From: Otatea glauca
Lineage: Eukaryota; Streptophyta; Magnoliopsida; Poales; Poaceae
Assembly: GCA_036346275.1 (NCBI GenBank)
Contig: CM070713.1
Coordinates: 61,437,567-61,501,566, forward strand
Direction of reading: 5' to 3'
Length of the DNA stretch: 64,000 nucleotides
Within the stretch, counting starts at the first letter, position 1; every line of letters starts with the position of its first letter. A model generated the notes under the pieces. The model did no database searches and had not been told where the DNA came from. It saw only the letters and a list, made by a program, of their open reading frames with translations. Positions 1 to 9,920 of this stretch are shown piece after piece. Made by a program: the position numbers and the translations under genes.

Positions 1-1849
1 AACCAGCATTAGACAACATACAACGGGCTCTTGAGATAATGGTTCTGTTCATACGCTCAGCTACACCGTTTTGTTGAGGAGTATGAGGAACAGTGTAGTG
101 ACGCACAATACCTTGAGACTTGCAATATGAATTGAATAAATTAGAACAGGATTCCATACCATTATCAGTGCGAAGTATCTTTACCTTCTTCTTAGTTTGT
201 TTTTCAACCATAATCTTCCACTCTTTAAATGCAGAAAATGCTTCTGATTTATGCTTCAAGAAATAAGGCCAGACTTTTCGAGAATAATCATCAATAATGG
301 TTAGCATATAACGAACACCTCCAAAAGAAGTCTTACGAGATGCCCCCCATAAATCAGAATGCACATAATCAAGAATACCTTCTGTAGTATGAACAGAAGT
401 GTTGAATTTTACCCTCTTATGCTTACCAAATATGCAATGCTCACAGAAGTCCAGTTTACCATTATTATAACCATCAAGAAGTCCTCTCTTACTCAAAACT
501 GCCAAACCCTGTTCACTCATGTGACCAAGACGCTTGTGCCAAAGATTAGCAATATCGGGTGATGAATGTGAAGACACAAAAGCATCACCTGTAACTGTAG
601 TGCCTTGAAGACGATATAAATTGGCAGATTTCAAATCACCTTTCATAACAATAAGAGAACCTTTTGACACTTTCAAAATTCCATTGCCACCAGAATACTT
701 ATATCCTTTAGTATCAAGAGTACTCAAAGAAATGAGATTCCTTGTCATACCTGGAACGTGCCTTACATCTGTCAAGGTTCTGATGATGCCATCATACATC
801 TTGATTTGAACGGATCCAATGCCAACAATAGGACGTGGCGAATCATCACCCATCCTAACAGAACCAACATCTTTAACAAATTCATAAGTGATGAACCAAC
901 CTCTATTAATGCATATATGAAAAGAAGCAGCAGAATCAATAATCCATTCATCACCACTACTTGCACATCCAGCAAAAGAAACAAGGGTCTCACCATCAGA
1001 ACTACTATCAGCAGAAGCAACAGAAGCATTACCTTCCTCATCATGTTTACCTTTCGGTTTATAGGTACCATTCCTCTTTTCTTTGTTCTTCAATTTGTAG
1101 CATTCAGATATGTCATGATTATTTTTCTTGCAATACCTGCAAAATTTTTCTTTACCTCTTGACTTGGAACGGCCCCTGTGACTGCTTGAACTTCTGCCTC
1201 TATGCCCATGTTTTGATTTCCTTTCATTTGTCCGTCCACGAACAGACAAAGCTTCACCATGCAAACTAGAATTTTCATAAGACACCATTAATTTCATCTT
1301 TTCTTTTGCATGTAAGGCCTCATAAACTTCAACAACAGTTAATGTGTCACGACTATATAAAATAGTGTCTCTAAAATTTGAAAATGACGGAGGCAGGGAA
1401 CACAAAAGAATAAGACATAGATCCTCATCTTCAAATTTTACCTTCATAGACTCAAGGTCAGAAATGACCTCCTTAAAGGCCGATAGGTGATTTAACACAG
1501 AACCACCCTCTTGCAACTTGTGCGAAAATAATTTCATCTTCACATGCATCTTGCTAGTAAGGTCTTTGGACATGCAAATTGATTCCAATTTTAACCATAA
1601 ACTAACTGCAGTTTTCTCCTGCAAAACCTCTTGCAAAATATTATTTGATAAATGAAGATGAATTTGAGATAAAGCCTTATGATCCTTTCTTTTTTCTTCA
1701 TCAGTCCAGGCCTTTTGATTTTTGTTTCCGAATTTATCAAACGCATCATCCAAGTCAGTGTGCACAAGAATTGCTCTTATTTTGACTTGCCATAGCGAAA
1801 ACCTGGTATCACGATCTAACAGAGGAACATCATATTTTAATAAGGCCAT
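1..1849 (-). CDS. Copia-type retrotransposon gag-pol polyprotein, 3' end cut by the window edge
   Basis: The frame is open from an ATG at 1849 to base 1 without a stop, about 616 codons. The protein carries out packaging, maturation and integration of a Ty1/copia retrotransposon. Reading down the minus strand I see a UBN2-like gag region, a CCHC zinc knuckle (CRYCKKNNHDISEC, near residue 237), a protease-like WIIDSAASFH (near 301), a GAG-pre-integrase HHCC region (LWHKRLGHMS near 435, CEHCIFGK near 470), and an integrase core with D in HSDLWG, D in RTDNGMES and E in NGVAERMN. Reverse transcriptase and RNase H would lie left of the window. The uninterrupted frame suggests a fairly young copy. 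Its 5' LTR and primer site lie upstream at 2670-2968. Only the Copia assignment is claimed, from gag-PR-INT order. Confidence 0.9.
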   Translation of the reverse strand, partial: MALLKYDVPLLDRDTRFSLWQVKIRAILVHTDLDDAFDKFGNKNQKAWTDEEKRKDHKALSQIHLHLSNNILQEVLQEKTAVSLWLKLESICMSKDLTSKMHVKMKLFSHKLQEGGSVLNHLSAFKEVISDLESMKVKFEDEDLCLILLCSLPPSFSNFRDTILYSRDTLTVVEVYEALHAKEKMKLMVSYENSSLHGEALSVRGRTNERKSKHGHRGRSSSSHRGRSKSRGKEKFCRYCKKNNHDISECYKLKNKEKRNGTYKPKGKHDEEGNASVASADSSSDGETLVSFAGCASSGDEWIIDSAASFHICINRGWFITYEFVKDVGSVRMGDDSPRPIVGIGSVQIKMYDGIIRTLTDVRHVPGMTRNLISLSTLDTKGYKYSGGNGILKVSKGSLIVMKGDLKSANLYRLQGTTVTGDAFVSSHSSPDIANLWHKRLGHMSEQGLAVLSKRGLLDGYNNGKLDFCEHCIFGKHKRVKFNTSVHTTEGILDYVHSDLWGASRKTSFGGVRYMLTIIDDYSRKVWPYFLKHKSEAFSAFKEWKIMVEKQTKKKVKILRTDNGMESCSNLFNSYCKSQGIVRHYTVPHTPQQNGVAERMNRTIISRARCMLSNAG

Positions 1850-2669
1850 AATGCAGAAAAATATTCTTAAGTGCACAAGTAGTAAAAAAATTGACTGAAA
1901 AACGAGTTTACGGCGAAAACAGTCTGACGCTGCTTCTGATATCAGCTGGAGCCGAATTGAAAATGGTTCTGTGATCTGATTCACGAGCGGTACAAGAATC
2001 GAAGAGCTGCACTGAAAAGGTCTGAAGCCACGTGACTCAAAAAGGACCTGGATGAAATCCGGTTTTGTTCCGTTTCAAGTCCGGCTGAAGCAAACAGGAT
2101 GAGCAAGCTCTTCGGTTGGTGCGGCTGACTGCTTCTCTGACTCTCTGTTGGTGGTGCTTCACGTGCTCACGCGGGTCTTCTTCACCGATCGAACCGACGC
2201 CCAAGGGTTCGAAAAACAGCACGCCGCTGTGCAGTCCACAAGCGCGCGCTGACCGGGCGTCTGGCGCAGGGGCCGACGCTGGCGAGCTGCCTCGCAAGGG
2301 AGCCGACGGCTCGCGAGGCCGATGTGCGGGCCAATGAAGACCGAAGGTGGACGGCGCAGATCCGTCCGAGATGCAGCCGAAGCCAAGGAGGCGGTGGCCG
2401 CAGCTATTGCTGACGAGGACGACCGGCTACGCAGTAGATCGGGCGGCGGTTCGGAGGAGATGATCGTGCCGGCGCCGGGCACGATAAGCGGGACAGCGGC
2501 GCGTCGACGAGCAGGCCGGCTGGACTGCAACGAATGGCGGTGACGCGTCGGGTGGCGGCGCGACGGGAGGCGGCGGCGCACCGACGAACAGCCGATCTGA
2601 TCTGGTTGACGAACACCGATGAACAGTCGCCGAACGATCCAATCTGGATTTTTTTTTCGTGATTGATCT
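1850..2669 (-). other. Untranslated leader of the Copia element
   Basis: This stretch lies between the primer-binding site and the gag-pol ATG. It is GC-rich from about 2040 to 2620. Several overlapping open frames occur there on both strands, but none resembles a known protein, so I read it as leader. Confidence 0.6.
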
Positions 2670-2685
2670 GGTTGCTCTGATAACA
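2670..2685 (-). other. Primer-binding site of the Copia element
   Basis: On the minus strand this reads TGTTATCAGAGCAACC, close to the initiator-Met tRNA complement TGGTATCAGAGC used by many plant Copia elements. It lies two bases inside the LTR end at 2688. Confidence 0.75.
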
Positions 2686-2687
2686 CT

Positions 2688-2968
2688 TGTTAGCAATCAA
2701 TCACAAAACAAGCAAAAAAAAATGGAGACACAAATTTTACATGGAAAAGCCTTGCGGGAAAAAACTACGGACGCCAATCCAGCAAAATCGCTATTTGGAA
2801 TTGAGTACAGGTGGCTAGGGTTACAACGAGCGTCTCAAGCTCTCTTCATGCGCTTACAAGAGGTATTTATAGACAGGCGAAGTGACTCGAGTCTAAACGG
2901 GCTTTGACGACAATATGGGCTAAAGGCGTTCCAAAGACCCGACAGAGAATTCGGAACAAAACCCAACA
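2688..2968 (-). repeat. 5' LTR of the window-edge Copia element
   Basis: In element sense the LTR begins TGTTGGGTTTTG (from 2968) and ends GATTGCTAACA (at 2688), giving TG...CA ends. A minus-strand TATA box, ATAAATA, lies at about 2864-2870. The outer end is inferred from where similarity to the neighbouring Gypsy gag gene stops, so it may be a few bases off. Confidence 0.65.
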
Positions 2969-4313
2969 AATATAGCATGCAGAGCTTTCTTCACCTTGCA
3001 GTTGAGGTTATGACCAGGAGTCCATGGCTCATTGCAGTGCCAACAAGTGCGAGCTCTCTTATCCAGTGTTCCTGTCTTCAATTGTTCACTCTGGGAAAAT
3101 CTTCGGATGAGTAGACTGTAACTTGCTTTTGTAACCCCCACTACCCTGGCTTTGCCTCTGGCTACTGATGCTTTCTCTCCGAGCTTAGCACACCAGTACG
3201 CTCCAAGCAACCCCTTTGGTTGATGACTCACCTCATATTTAATCTCTTATTTTAGCCCACCGATGAACAACTCAGCAAATATGTTTCTTGGAGATAGGGA
3301 TGATCCCTTTTTACCAGCTCCACACATCTCTCAAAATAATCTATGTACTTTCCCACAATGCTAAGTGTTTGATATTCTGTAATTTCTCTACAGCTTCATG
3401 CGCATTGGCTTTAGAAAACCTGTCACACACAATTGCACAAAACTGATACCAGTTCAATGACTGACATGGTATCCCTACTCCTTTAAACCAAGTCTGTGCT
3501 CTTCCTGTGAGATACCCTGTTGCTAGATTAACCCACTGGTCCCCTGGAGTCCCTGACATTTCGAAAAACTTTTCACGTTGTTCCACCCAGCCTAGTGGAT
3601 TATCCCCCGTAAACAGACTCAGCTCCAATTTTGGTCCCTTAAGTACCACTTCTGCATAGTGATGGAGATTACTACTGTTCCCTAAAGTAACATTTCTTTG
3701 TGCCCATAAGATGGATTCGAGGATAGTGATTAGTTGGTGGGAATAACTCACCCGGAACAGCTGTTTCCGATTTGCATGTGTTGTGATAAAACTGGATGGT
3801 GATAACTGGGTACTTGTGGAGGATATCCTACTGTACCTGATCTCATTTGCTGATAGATGCTAGGTCCATACCCCAAATTTATATTGTTCTGTATTAGCAA
3901 TAGCTGTGGTTGCATACTCAAAAAGTTCCATTTGTTCCCAGACCCCCATATGCTCTGAGGTTTGTTTGCGAAGATGTTCTAATGGTTGGAGTATATATAG
4001 GAATGTGGTTACTACTCACCATCTGTGGATCCAGAGGAAAATGTGTATTCAGATGCATCTGAGATACCATGGAGGAAAATACCTGAGGATTCTGAGTGTT
4101 CTACCCCAAAGTACCCATCTCCTCCACAACAGTAGAGGTCCTTGTATTTCCCCTAGAATTCCCCATCTGGTATGGCGAATGGATCAAAAGAGACTTGATC
4201 TCTGCCACATCCGTTCAGAGCATCTCCAAATCTGCCAACCGATCACGAATATTCTCGATCTTCACTTGGTTGCTCACCTCTAGTGTTTCTTCTACCGATT
4301 CCCCTGCAGACAT
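2969..4313 (-). pseudogene. Ty3/Gypsy gag gene remnant, interrupted by the Copia insertion
   Basis: From a likely ATG at 4313 the minus strand encodes a coiled N-terminal part, then a retrotransposon gag (capsid) domain at about 3341-3680 with the pattern LFTGDNPLGWVEQREKFF and an aromatic-rich W-F-K stretch. A gag zinc knuckle, CWHCNEPWTPGHNLNC, follows near 3000-3050 and is of the type seen in Del/Tekay-like chromoviruses. Stop codons and frameshifts break the frame, for example soon after 4100. Coding similarity stops abruptly at about 2968, where the Copia LTR begins. Protease and polymerase are therefore expected beyond the left window edge. This is a dead copy. Confidence 0.8.
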
Positions 4314-4399
4314 AATTCTTTCGCTATTCACCAGATCGAGGGATTTTACAGCTATCCCAACCTTAGATCTGCACCCTTCAAATCACCAGATTCAACGCC

Positions 4400-4414
4400 G
4401 TTCTGATACCAAAA
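4400..4414 (-). other. Primer-binding site of the Gypsy element
   Basis: The minus strand reads TTTTGGTATCAGAAC, matching the initiator-Met tRNA complement TGGTATCAGA. It lies next to the LTR start at 4416. Confidence 0.75.
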
Positions 4415-4415
4415 A

Positions 4416-4800
4416 TGTCAGGACCCTATTTGAATCCGACAAAGTATGGACTGAACCACTCCCTCACGCTACAGAAAACCCGATCTGGATGGAATGCTGA
4501 TGAGAAGAACTAGGTTTCTACTCTACCAACGCTAGGAACACTACAGAATATGCAGGAATTGATACTCTTTTCCATTCACCACCGACTGGGTTATACCCAA
4601 GAGTTTACAACACCGAGTTCGAGCAGTAAAAACCAAAACAACATAACATTTTCAGTAGAAGTAAATGAACTGCAATAAAGATGAAAAGCTACAGTGTTGT
4701 CGGTAACTATTTGAGACTATCCCGCCATTGGATTGCCTTCATCCTTGTGTGATCAATCTCAGCCATTGGATGTCATTTAAATGAATTCGTCAGACCGGTA
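4416..4800 (-). repeat. Gypsy 5' LTR, outer end not resolved
   Basis: The plus strand begins TGTCAGGACCC right after the primer site, as expected for the end of a Gypsy LTR. No matching TGACA end could be found, so the right border, set here just before the BRO1-like fragment, is a guess. Confidence 0.5.
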
Positions 4801-4849
4801 TTTCCCTTGCCGACTTCACTGTATCTCTTCTTCCTCCAGCTAGCTCTGA

Positions 4850-5127
4850 CACGGAGGTGTGCTTGAGGTGGGGCCTGATTCGCCTGAAGGTGTCGTGCCA
4901 TGTGAAGGTGAGGTTGTCGTCCATGGAGAAGGGGTCGTCGCACGCGGAGGCGAGGAGTCGGTGGTAGTAGAGGAGGGCGCGGCGGGAGGAGGGGGTGACG
5001 TTTGGGGGTCTGGGGCGGAGAGGGACGCTCAGGCTTCGCGAATATCTATGAAGAAGGCGGAGTTGAAGAAGTGGCAGTCGCGGAAGAGCTCCGGGACGGC
5101 GGTCTTCTTCTCCCGCAAGGAGAGCAT
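4850..5127 (-). pseudogene. Fragment resembling a BRO1/ALIX-domain gene
   Basis: BRO1-domain proteins such as ALIX act with ESCRT-III in endosomal sorting. From an ATG at 5127 the minus strand encodes MLSLREKKTAVPELFR, which resembles the start of plant ALIX proteins (an EKKT motif followed by a hydrophobic and charged pattern). An in-frame TGA follows near 5030. In another frame come a RRALLYYHRLL helix and FTWHDTF, which resemble the helix and the F-W-F-D-A-F block of BRO1 domains. Similarity ends near 4855, so most of the domain is missing. The GC-rich coding style is that of a host gene, so this is a broken gene or a captured piece. The assignment rests on memory of the family pattern. 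Confidence 0.5.
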
Positions 5128-5189
5128 CAGGGAGGATGGGCGCGACGTAACAGGCCCTAGACTTTCGATGGTGAAGACTGAAGAGTGAA

Positions 5190-6870
5190 GACGAAGAAGA
5201 AAGGACGCTCAGTTTCCCCACGTTTTAGTTTTTTTGTTGAACGAAGGTGTCCCCACGTTTTAGTAGGTGTGACTGTATTTAAGCTCTCTGTTTGCTTTCA
5301 CAAATCGCAATGAAATCCCAATTTATTCCAAGTCCAACAGTTCATTGAGAAAGTTACAGTTATTTCTTACTTTTTTTTATTTTGTGTCTTCTTGGTCTCT
5401 GTTTGCTAATATTGGAAAACGGAGAAAGTATATATCTATTGTGCTTGTAAGTTGTAACCAAAAATCGCAAAACCCATAAACCATGTTCTGTCTTTGTATC
5501 ATAATATATATGCAGTAACACAATTGATGAAAGAAAATGCTACCAGGCCACATCGCTACATAATCACGGTCGTTCAATCTGGTTAATAATGAATACTCGT
5601 GTAGTCGTGTAAGTTGTGACCATGAACAAACCCTCTCTCCCATTGCACATGTGAACTCATGGTAGCTTATGGGGATCTTATCATTTTTTGCAGCGATGTG
5701 CCATATCTGCCTATTTTATCTAAAGAACTCGTGCGGTCATGGCGTCGTGCCCTCCTTTTGCGGATTGCAAATTTGCAATGCTGTTCGGTTAACTGGCTGC
5801 CTGGGCTCCTACAACAGAACATGAGTGTAAGACTGGCCATGGGTCTGCTGGAGAGCCTGATCCAGTTATTGGGAACTCGGGCTATCTGGTCTTTATTGTT
5901 CAGTTAGACTAGAACCTAACCGTTAAAACATTTGCTCTTTTTTGTGGGCCAAGTTTCTGCCCTACCATTTTTATGCTAGTCCCGATCCCTTGCCAGTTGA
6001 CAGCATCGGACATGAATGTCCAGCATGTTTCAGAAACACAGAAATCTGAATGCAGCATATCGTCGTAAAAAGTTTGGAACAACAAAATTCCACTGGCCAA
6101 GAACTAAGCTCTTCATGTGAACATGTCTGTTCATATTTTTGGACATGATGACTTGAAGACAAAACAGAAGAATTCAGCGAAACATGTACCAGTAACTACC
6201 AAGAGTGGTGCTTCTATGATTTTTCTCCCAATACAAGTTACACAAATTTTAAAACAAACAAAGAGATAATACTTATCATCTACTCTTCGTTAATGCTTTA
6301 ATATTTATACAACTTTTAAAAATAAATACATAGAACCACCCCTCAGCTATCAATTCATTAATCATGAAACTGACGCTGCATAAAGTACCCGGACGACGAC
6401 ATATATATTAATCATGACACACATATATAGTACGTGCAGAAAACACAAACATCTAGTGAGAACAGAGGAGAGCATAAAATCCGTCTCCTCTTTCCAAGCC
6501 TTTAGGAATTTCCAATGCCATACATGCTACATGCAACTACAAATTATGCAGCAAATAGATGATGAGATGAACATTAGCTAGCAAAATATCTAAAAAAAAT
6601 CATCTTTCAATCATCATGAAAAGATCGACAAGGATGGGGATTGAAATGTAGGCCATCCTTATCCCAGCCTAAAAAATGCAGCCGGGCTTTCATCTTTGTT
6701 TTCGGGAGAAAAGAAGTCAGAGAAGAAAGGTCGGGAGAAAAGGATACTTGAGAGGGCTGTGATGTGATCGTACTGTGCGATGCCACAAGCTGTCTCTTAA
6801 AAACCTGCAACCTGTGTGCATCTCACAACCTAGTCGCTTCCTGTGTCGTGTAGAGATAGGTTTGTAATGT
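5190..6870. other. Intergenic DNA between the BRO1-like fragment and the ERF gene
   Basis: I see no supported gene. The part next to 6870 should hold the 3' UTR of the ERF gene. A stretch at 6289-6345 resembles 50098-50155 (both contain TTTAATATTTATACAACTTT), which suggests remnants of one AT-rich repeat family. Confidence 0.5.
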
Positions 6871-8295
6871 TTAGTCCTTCCACATGAAGGTTGGACTGTG
6901 AGGAGGAAGGGGAGGAAGAGGAGAAGTAGAAGCGGCAGAGGCCATGCCTGTCCCAGCCGCTGGTGCCGGTGCAAGTGCAAGGGGGACTTCCGGCGCGCTG
7001 GAGACGTACTCCATGCCGGTCTGCTCACCGGCGAAACGAGACTGGAGGAAGAGGCCGTGGGCGCTGTCGATGTCGTAATCCCAGACGGAGCTGCCTGGCC
7101 CCCATGCGCTGAACCACGCCTCATCGGCCGGCACCCACACGCCGCTGGAGGTCACTGGAGGCTGGAACATAGCCGTGTTGCCGTCGCTGCCTTGTTGGCC
7201 TGCCGTCTGGAGATGAGGATTTGGTTCGGGTTCCGGGATGCCTTCCAGCTCTGCTAAGGGGAGCAGAGGCTTCGGCTCGGTGTTCGACAATTCTTCTCTA
7301 TGCTGCTGCTGAGCTTGCTGTGTGTGGGTCTCATCCGGCGTCGGCGGAGCAGACGAGGAGGAAGAAGAGCACGACGCCGCGGCGCTAGCGCTGGTGCGGC
7401 CGCTCCCGCCGGTGCGGCCTTTGCCAAGAAAGAGGTCGGGGAAGTTGAGCCGGGCGTTCTCGCCTCGCAGCTTGTAGGCCTCGCGGTCGTACGCCATGGC
7501 GGCGTCCTCCGCGGTGTCGAAGGTGCCGAGCCACAGCCGGTTGCGGTTCCGCGGCAGGCGTATCTCCGCCACCCACTTCCCCCAGTGGCGCTGCCGCACG
7601 CCGCGGTACAGTTTGGGCGGCCCTGGGGCTCGCAGCAGGTGCTGGTACAGCGACGGCGGCACGGCGACGCCACGCACGCCTCTGGGGCTCAGGTTCAGCT
7701 CCTCGCTCCAGTAGCGCAGAAGCATTAGCTGCTGCGCCTCCGGCACCATGAACTGCGGCGGGAACAGAGGAGGCGCCGCCCCGAATTGCTGCTGCTGGTT
7801 ATTGCCGAACGAAATCATTTGCTGATGCTGCTGCAAAGGTGTTTTTTGCTGCTGCTGCGGCAGCAGAGGCTGTTGGTACAAGCTGGAGTACTGCGACAGC
7901 GGCAGAAGCCTTGGGTCCGCAGCCGGGGACGGATCGTACGCGAACGGAAATATATGTCGCGTCGATGGTAACGACGACGGCCGCGGCCGACCCGACAAAG
8001 CCAGCGTCGACGGATGAGGCAAGGACATAGCCGGCGGCGACATGGGGTTGGAAACAGAGGACGAGTCGGAGGAAGCAGGAGCCAAGGACGACAGCGTCGC
8101 CGAGCGGTGTAGCCGATCGGTGCTTCGGATCTTCTTCATGGGCCGGAGCAATGCAGCCGCCGGCACGTCTTCTAAAACTGGCGTCAGCTGTGGCGGCTGC
8201 TTCTCCACGGAGGAGGAGGAGCTCGCGCTCACTCCCTTGCCCATCCATTTCCGCCCGCGCCCGCGGCCTCCACCGCCTCTATCCGCCGCGTCCAT
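6871..8295 (-). CDS. AP2/ERF transcription factor, DREB A-6 (group I), ERF053/ERF054-like
   Basis: A single uninterrupted 474-residue frame, with the ATG at 8295 in a good context (GGAATGG). The four in-frame codons before it start with GTG and are not used. One AP2 domain spans about residues 228-287 (KLYRGVRQRHWGKW, AEIR, LWLGTFDTAEDAA, KLRGENARLNFPDLF). Val-14 and Leu-19 of the domain fit DREB A-6 proteins, which bind DRE/GCC-type promoter elements in the nucleus. N-terminal to it lie a basic LLRPMKKIRS stretch, Gln-rich runs (about 142-170) and the conserved MLLRYWSEELNLSPRG block (about 191-206), as in ERF053/054 relatives. The C-terminal third is Ser/Pro/Glu-rich, as activation regions often are. 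It is intronless and very GC-rich, usual for grass genes. A TATA box lies about 200 bp upstream. The exact orthologue is not certain. Confidence 0.93.
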   Translation of the reverse strand: MDAADRGGGGRGRGRKWMGKGVSASSSSSVEKQPPQLTPVLEDVPAAALLRPMKKIRSTDRLHRSATLSSLAPASSDSSSVSNPMSPPAMSLPHPSTLALSGRPRPSSLPSTRHIFPFAYDPSPAADPRLLPLSQYSSLYQQPLLPQQQQKTPLQQHQQMISFGNNQQQQFGAAPPLFPPQFMVPEAQQLMLLRYWSEELNLSPRGVRGVAVPPSLYQHLLRAPGPPKLYRGVRQRHWGKWVAEIRLPRNRNRLWLGTFDTAEDAAMAYDREAYKLRGENARLNFPDLFLGKGRTGGSGRTSASAAASCSSSSSSAPPTPDETHTQQAQQQHREELSNTEPKPLLPLAELEGIPEPEPNPHLQTAGQQGSDGNTAMFQPPVTSSGVWVPADEAWFSAWGPGSSVWDYDIDSAHGLFLQSRFAGEQTGMEYVSSAPEVPLALAPAPAAGTGMASAASTSPLPPLPPHSPTFMWKD

Positions 8296-8499
8296 TCCAA
8301 CGGACACGCCGCAAAACCTTGCGCCAATCCGCCGGTTGAACCCGGCCGCCCGCTACAATCGAAACCGAACAACTACGAGCCGCGGGGAGGGGAACGAAAC
8401 GGCAGGCGAAGCGGGCGACCGGTGCGTGCGCGGGGGGCGAGCCAATGGGGCGCGTGGCTCTGAATCTTCTGATTCGAAGAACATCCCGGGGGCGACGCG

Positions 8500-8507
8500 C
8501 TTATAAA
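8500..8507 (-). promoter_or_regulatory. Probable TATA box of the ERF gene
   Basis: The minus strand reads TTTATAAG about 200 bp upstream of the ATG. Transcription would start near 8475, leaving a GC-rich 5' UTR of about 180 nt. No ATG occurs between that point and the coding start. Confidence 0.6.
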
Positions 8508-8829
8508 GGTGGGGATCGAACAAGCGAAAGGCGGGGTGGGATTTTTTTCGGGCGCGCGGGGAGCTCCACGGGGAAAAAAGCAGGTGTGGTCGGTGGTCGG
8601 GTCCCACGCGCATTGAACCGTCGGCGTCGCTCGCCTCGCGGCACGGCGGATGTCGCGATGCGTGCGGCGGCGGATGGGGAGCCGCACGGATCGCGAGGCG
8701 TGCGCCGGGAGCCGGGCGTAGCTTTCGGTTGCTGTCGCGGGCTTACATGGACGGTACTGATCGAGAACGAAGGCAAAGACTGATCCGGCTGTTGCTTTCC
8801 TTGCACTCCAATCTCGCTTGGCCCCATTA

Positions 8830-9482
8830 ATCTTTCTACTGAAAAAATCGCGTGCTTGTTCTTAAGCTCGAGTTGAGAGCTATACTAGCGTTTCAGCGAT
8901 CCGGCTGGGCTCGTAATAATTTGACGGTATGGCTGATTCAAGACTCTGTAATCTGCGATCAATGAGAGGAGAGCAGGTGTATAGTCTGTAAACCACATAA
9001 GGACCGATTGTACAGCTTGTTATGGAATTTTAAGGCATGCATGATTAGTGTTATGTAAGAGCTGCATGCCGAAAGGGGGGTGAATTTAACTATATCAGCT
9101 TATCGTCCCAATTGTTTAAGAGAAGCTGTAGCTTTAGCGTATAGAAGACTGAACTGGTTGAAGATTTTTCTAGTAGTTTAGGATCTTGTCTTACGTATAA
9201 CTAGTCAAATTTTCGGTATAATTATGCGGTTGGAGAGTATAATACGTATACTTTTATCAAAACATACAGTTGTACCTGCTAATGATAGAAACACAGTTGT
9301 ATTCATCGTACAATTATAATGGCTCTCGTATATATATTTTGTTTAATCCAGTGGCAGGGCCAGTAATTAGAGATGACGGGGACCAACTATACTATGTAGT
9401 GTAATTTGATTAAATAAGGGGTTCAAATAGCATCAATTCAAATAAAATCCTTTGAAACACAAAGTGGTATATTTGCAATTGC
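8830..9482. other. Intergenic DNA upstream of the ERF gene
   Basis: AT-rich sequence with no supported gene or element. It is the distal promoter of the ERF gene. Confidence 0.5.
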
Positions 9483-9544
9483 TGGATCATGAGGGAGCCA
9501 TGGCAATTGCCACTGGATCATGAGGGAGCCATAGCACTTGCCAG
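9483..9544. repeat. 31-bp tandem duplication
   Basis: Two copies of a 31-bp unit beginning TGGATCATGAGGGAGCCAT (9483-9513 and 9514-9544) differ at about three positions. Confidence 0.9.
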
Positions 9545-9693
9545 TCCCGCCTCCCTCCACCCCTGGTTTAATCTGTACTGTTGTAATCTAGATCTACAAT
9601 CATTGATGGTGTACAATTTTCTATTTTTCCTATGATTAGTGTGGTAATTTCTAGCAAGGCAGTGGCTTCTTTTGTTTTTGTTTAAACAATATA

Positions 9694-9920
9694 CTCCTTT
9701 CATTCTTTTTTATTTGATGTCCTAATAATCCGTCAAATTTTCTAAAGTTTGAAATTAAGTCACTATATTTAAAACTATCTAGATTAGCAATATAAAAATG
9801 ACATCATTTGATTCGTTGCTAAAATGCTTTCATAGTTTTATAACTTTATTAGTATATCTTAATATAAGGTTCATATACCATATAAAATTAAAAACATCAA
9901 GTAAAAAAGAACCTGAGGAG
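9694..9920. mobile_element. Stowaway-like MITE
   Basis: The element is 227 bp. The left end CTCCTTTCATTCTTTTTTA and the inverted right end CTCCTCAGGTTCTTTTTTA form terminal inverted repeats. The left end is preceded by TA. There is no coding capacity. Confidence 0.7.

Noticed and set aside
5659..5907. 82-codon plus-strand frame
   Set aside because: No domain, no promoter or splice context, and ordinary length for chance in this composition.
8296..8307. Extended N-terminus of the ERF protein beginning at 8307
   Set aside because: The codon at 8307 is GTG. The first ATG in frame is at 8295 and has the better context.
8353..8484. Upstream open frame before the ERF gene
   Set aside because: Its ATG at 8484 lies only about 16 nt downstream of the TATA box and so probably upstream of the transcription start.
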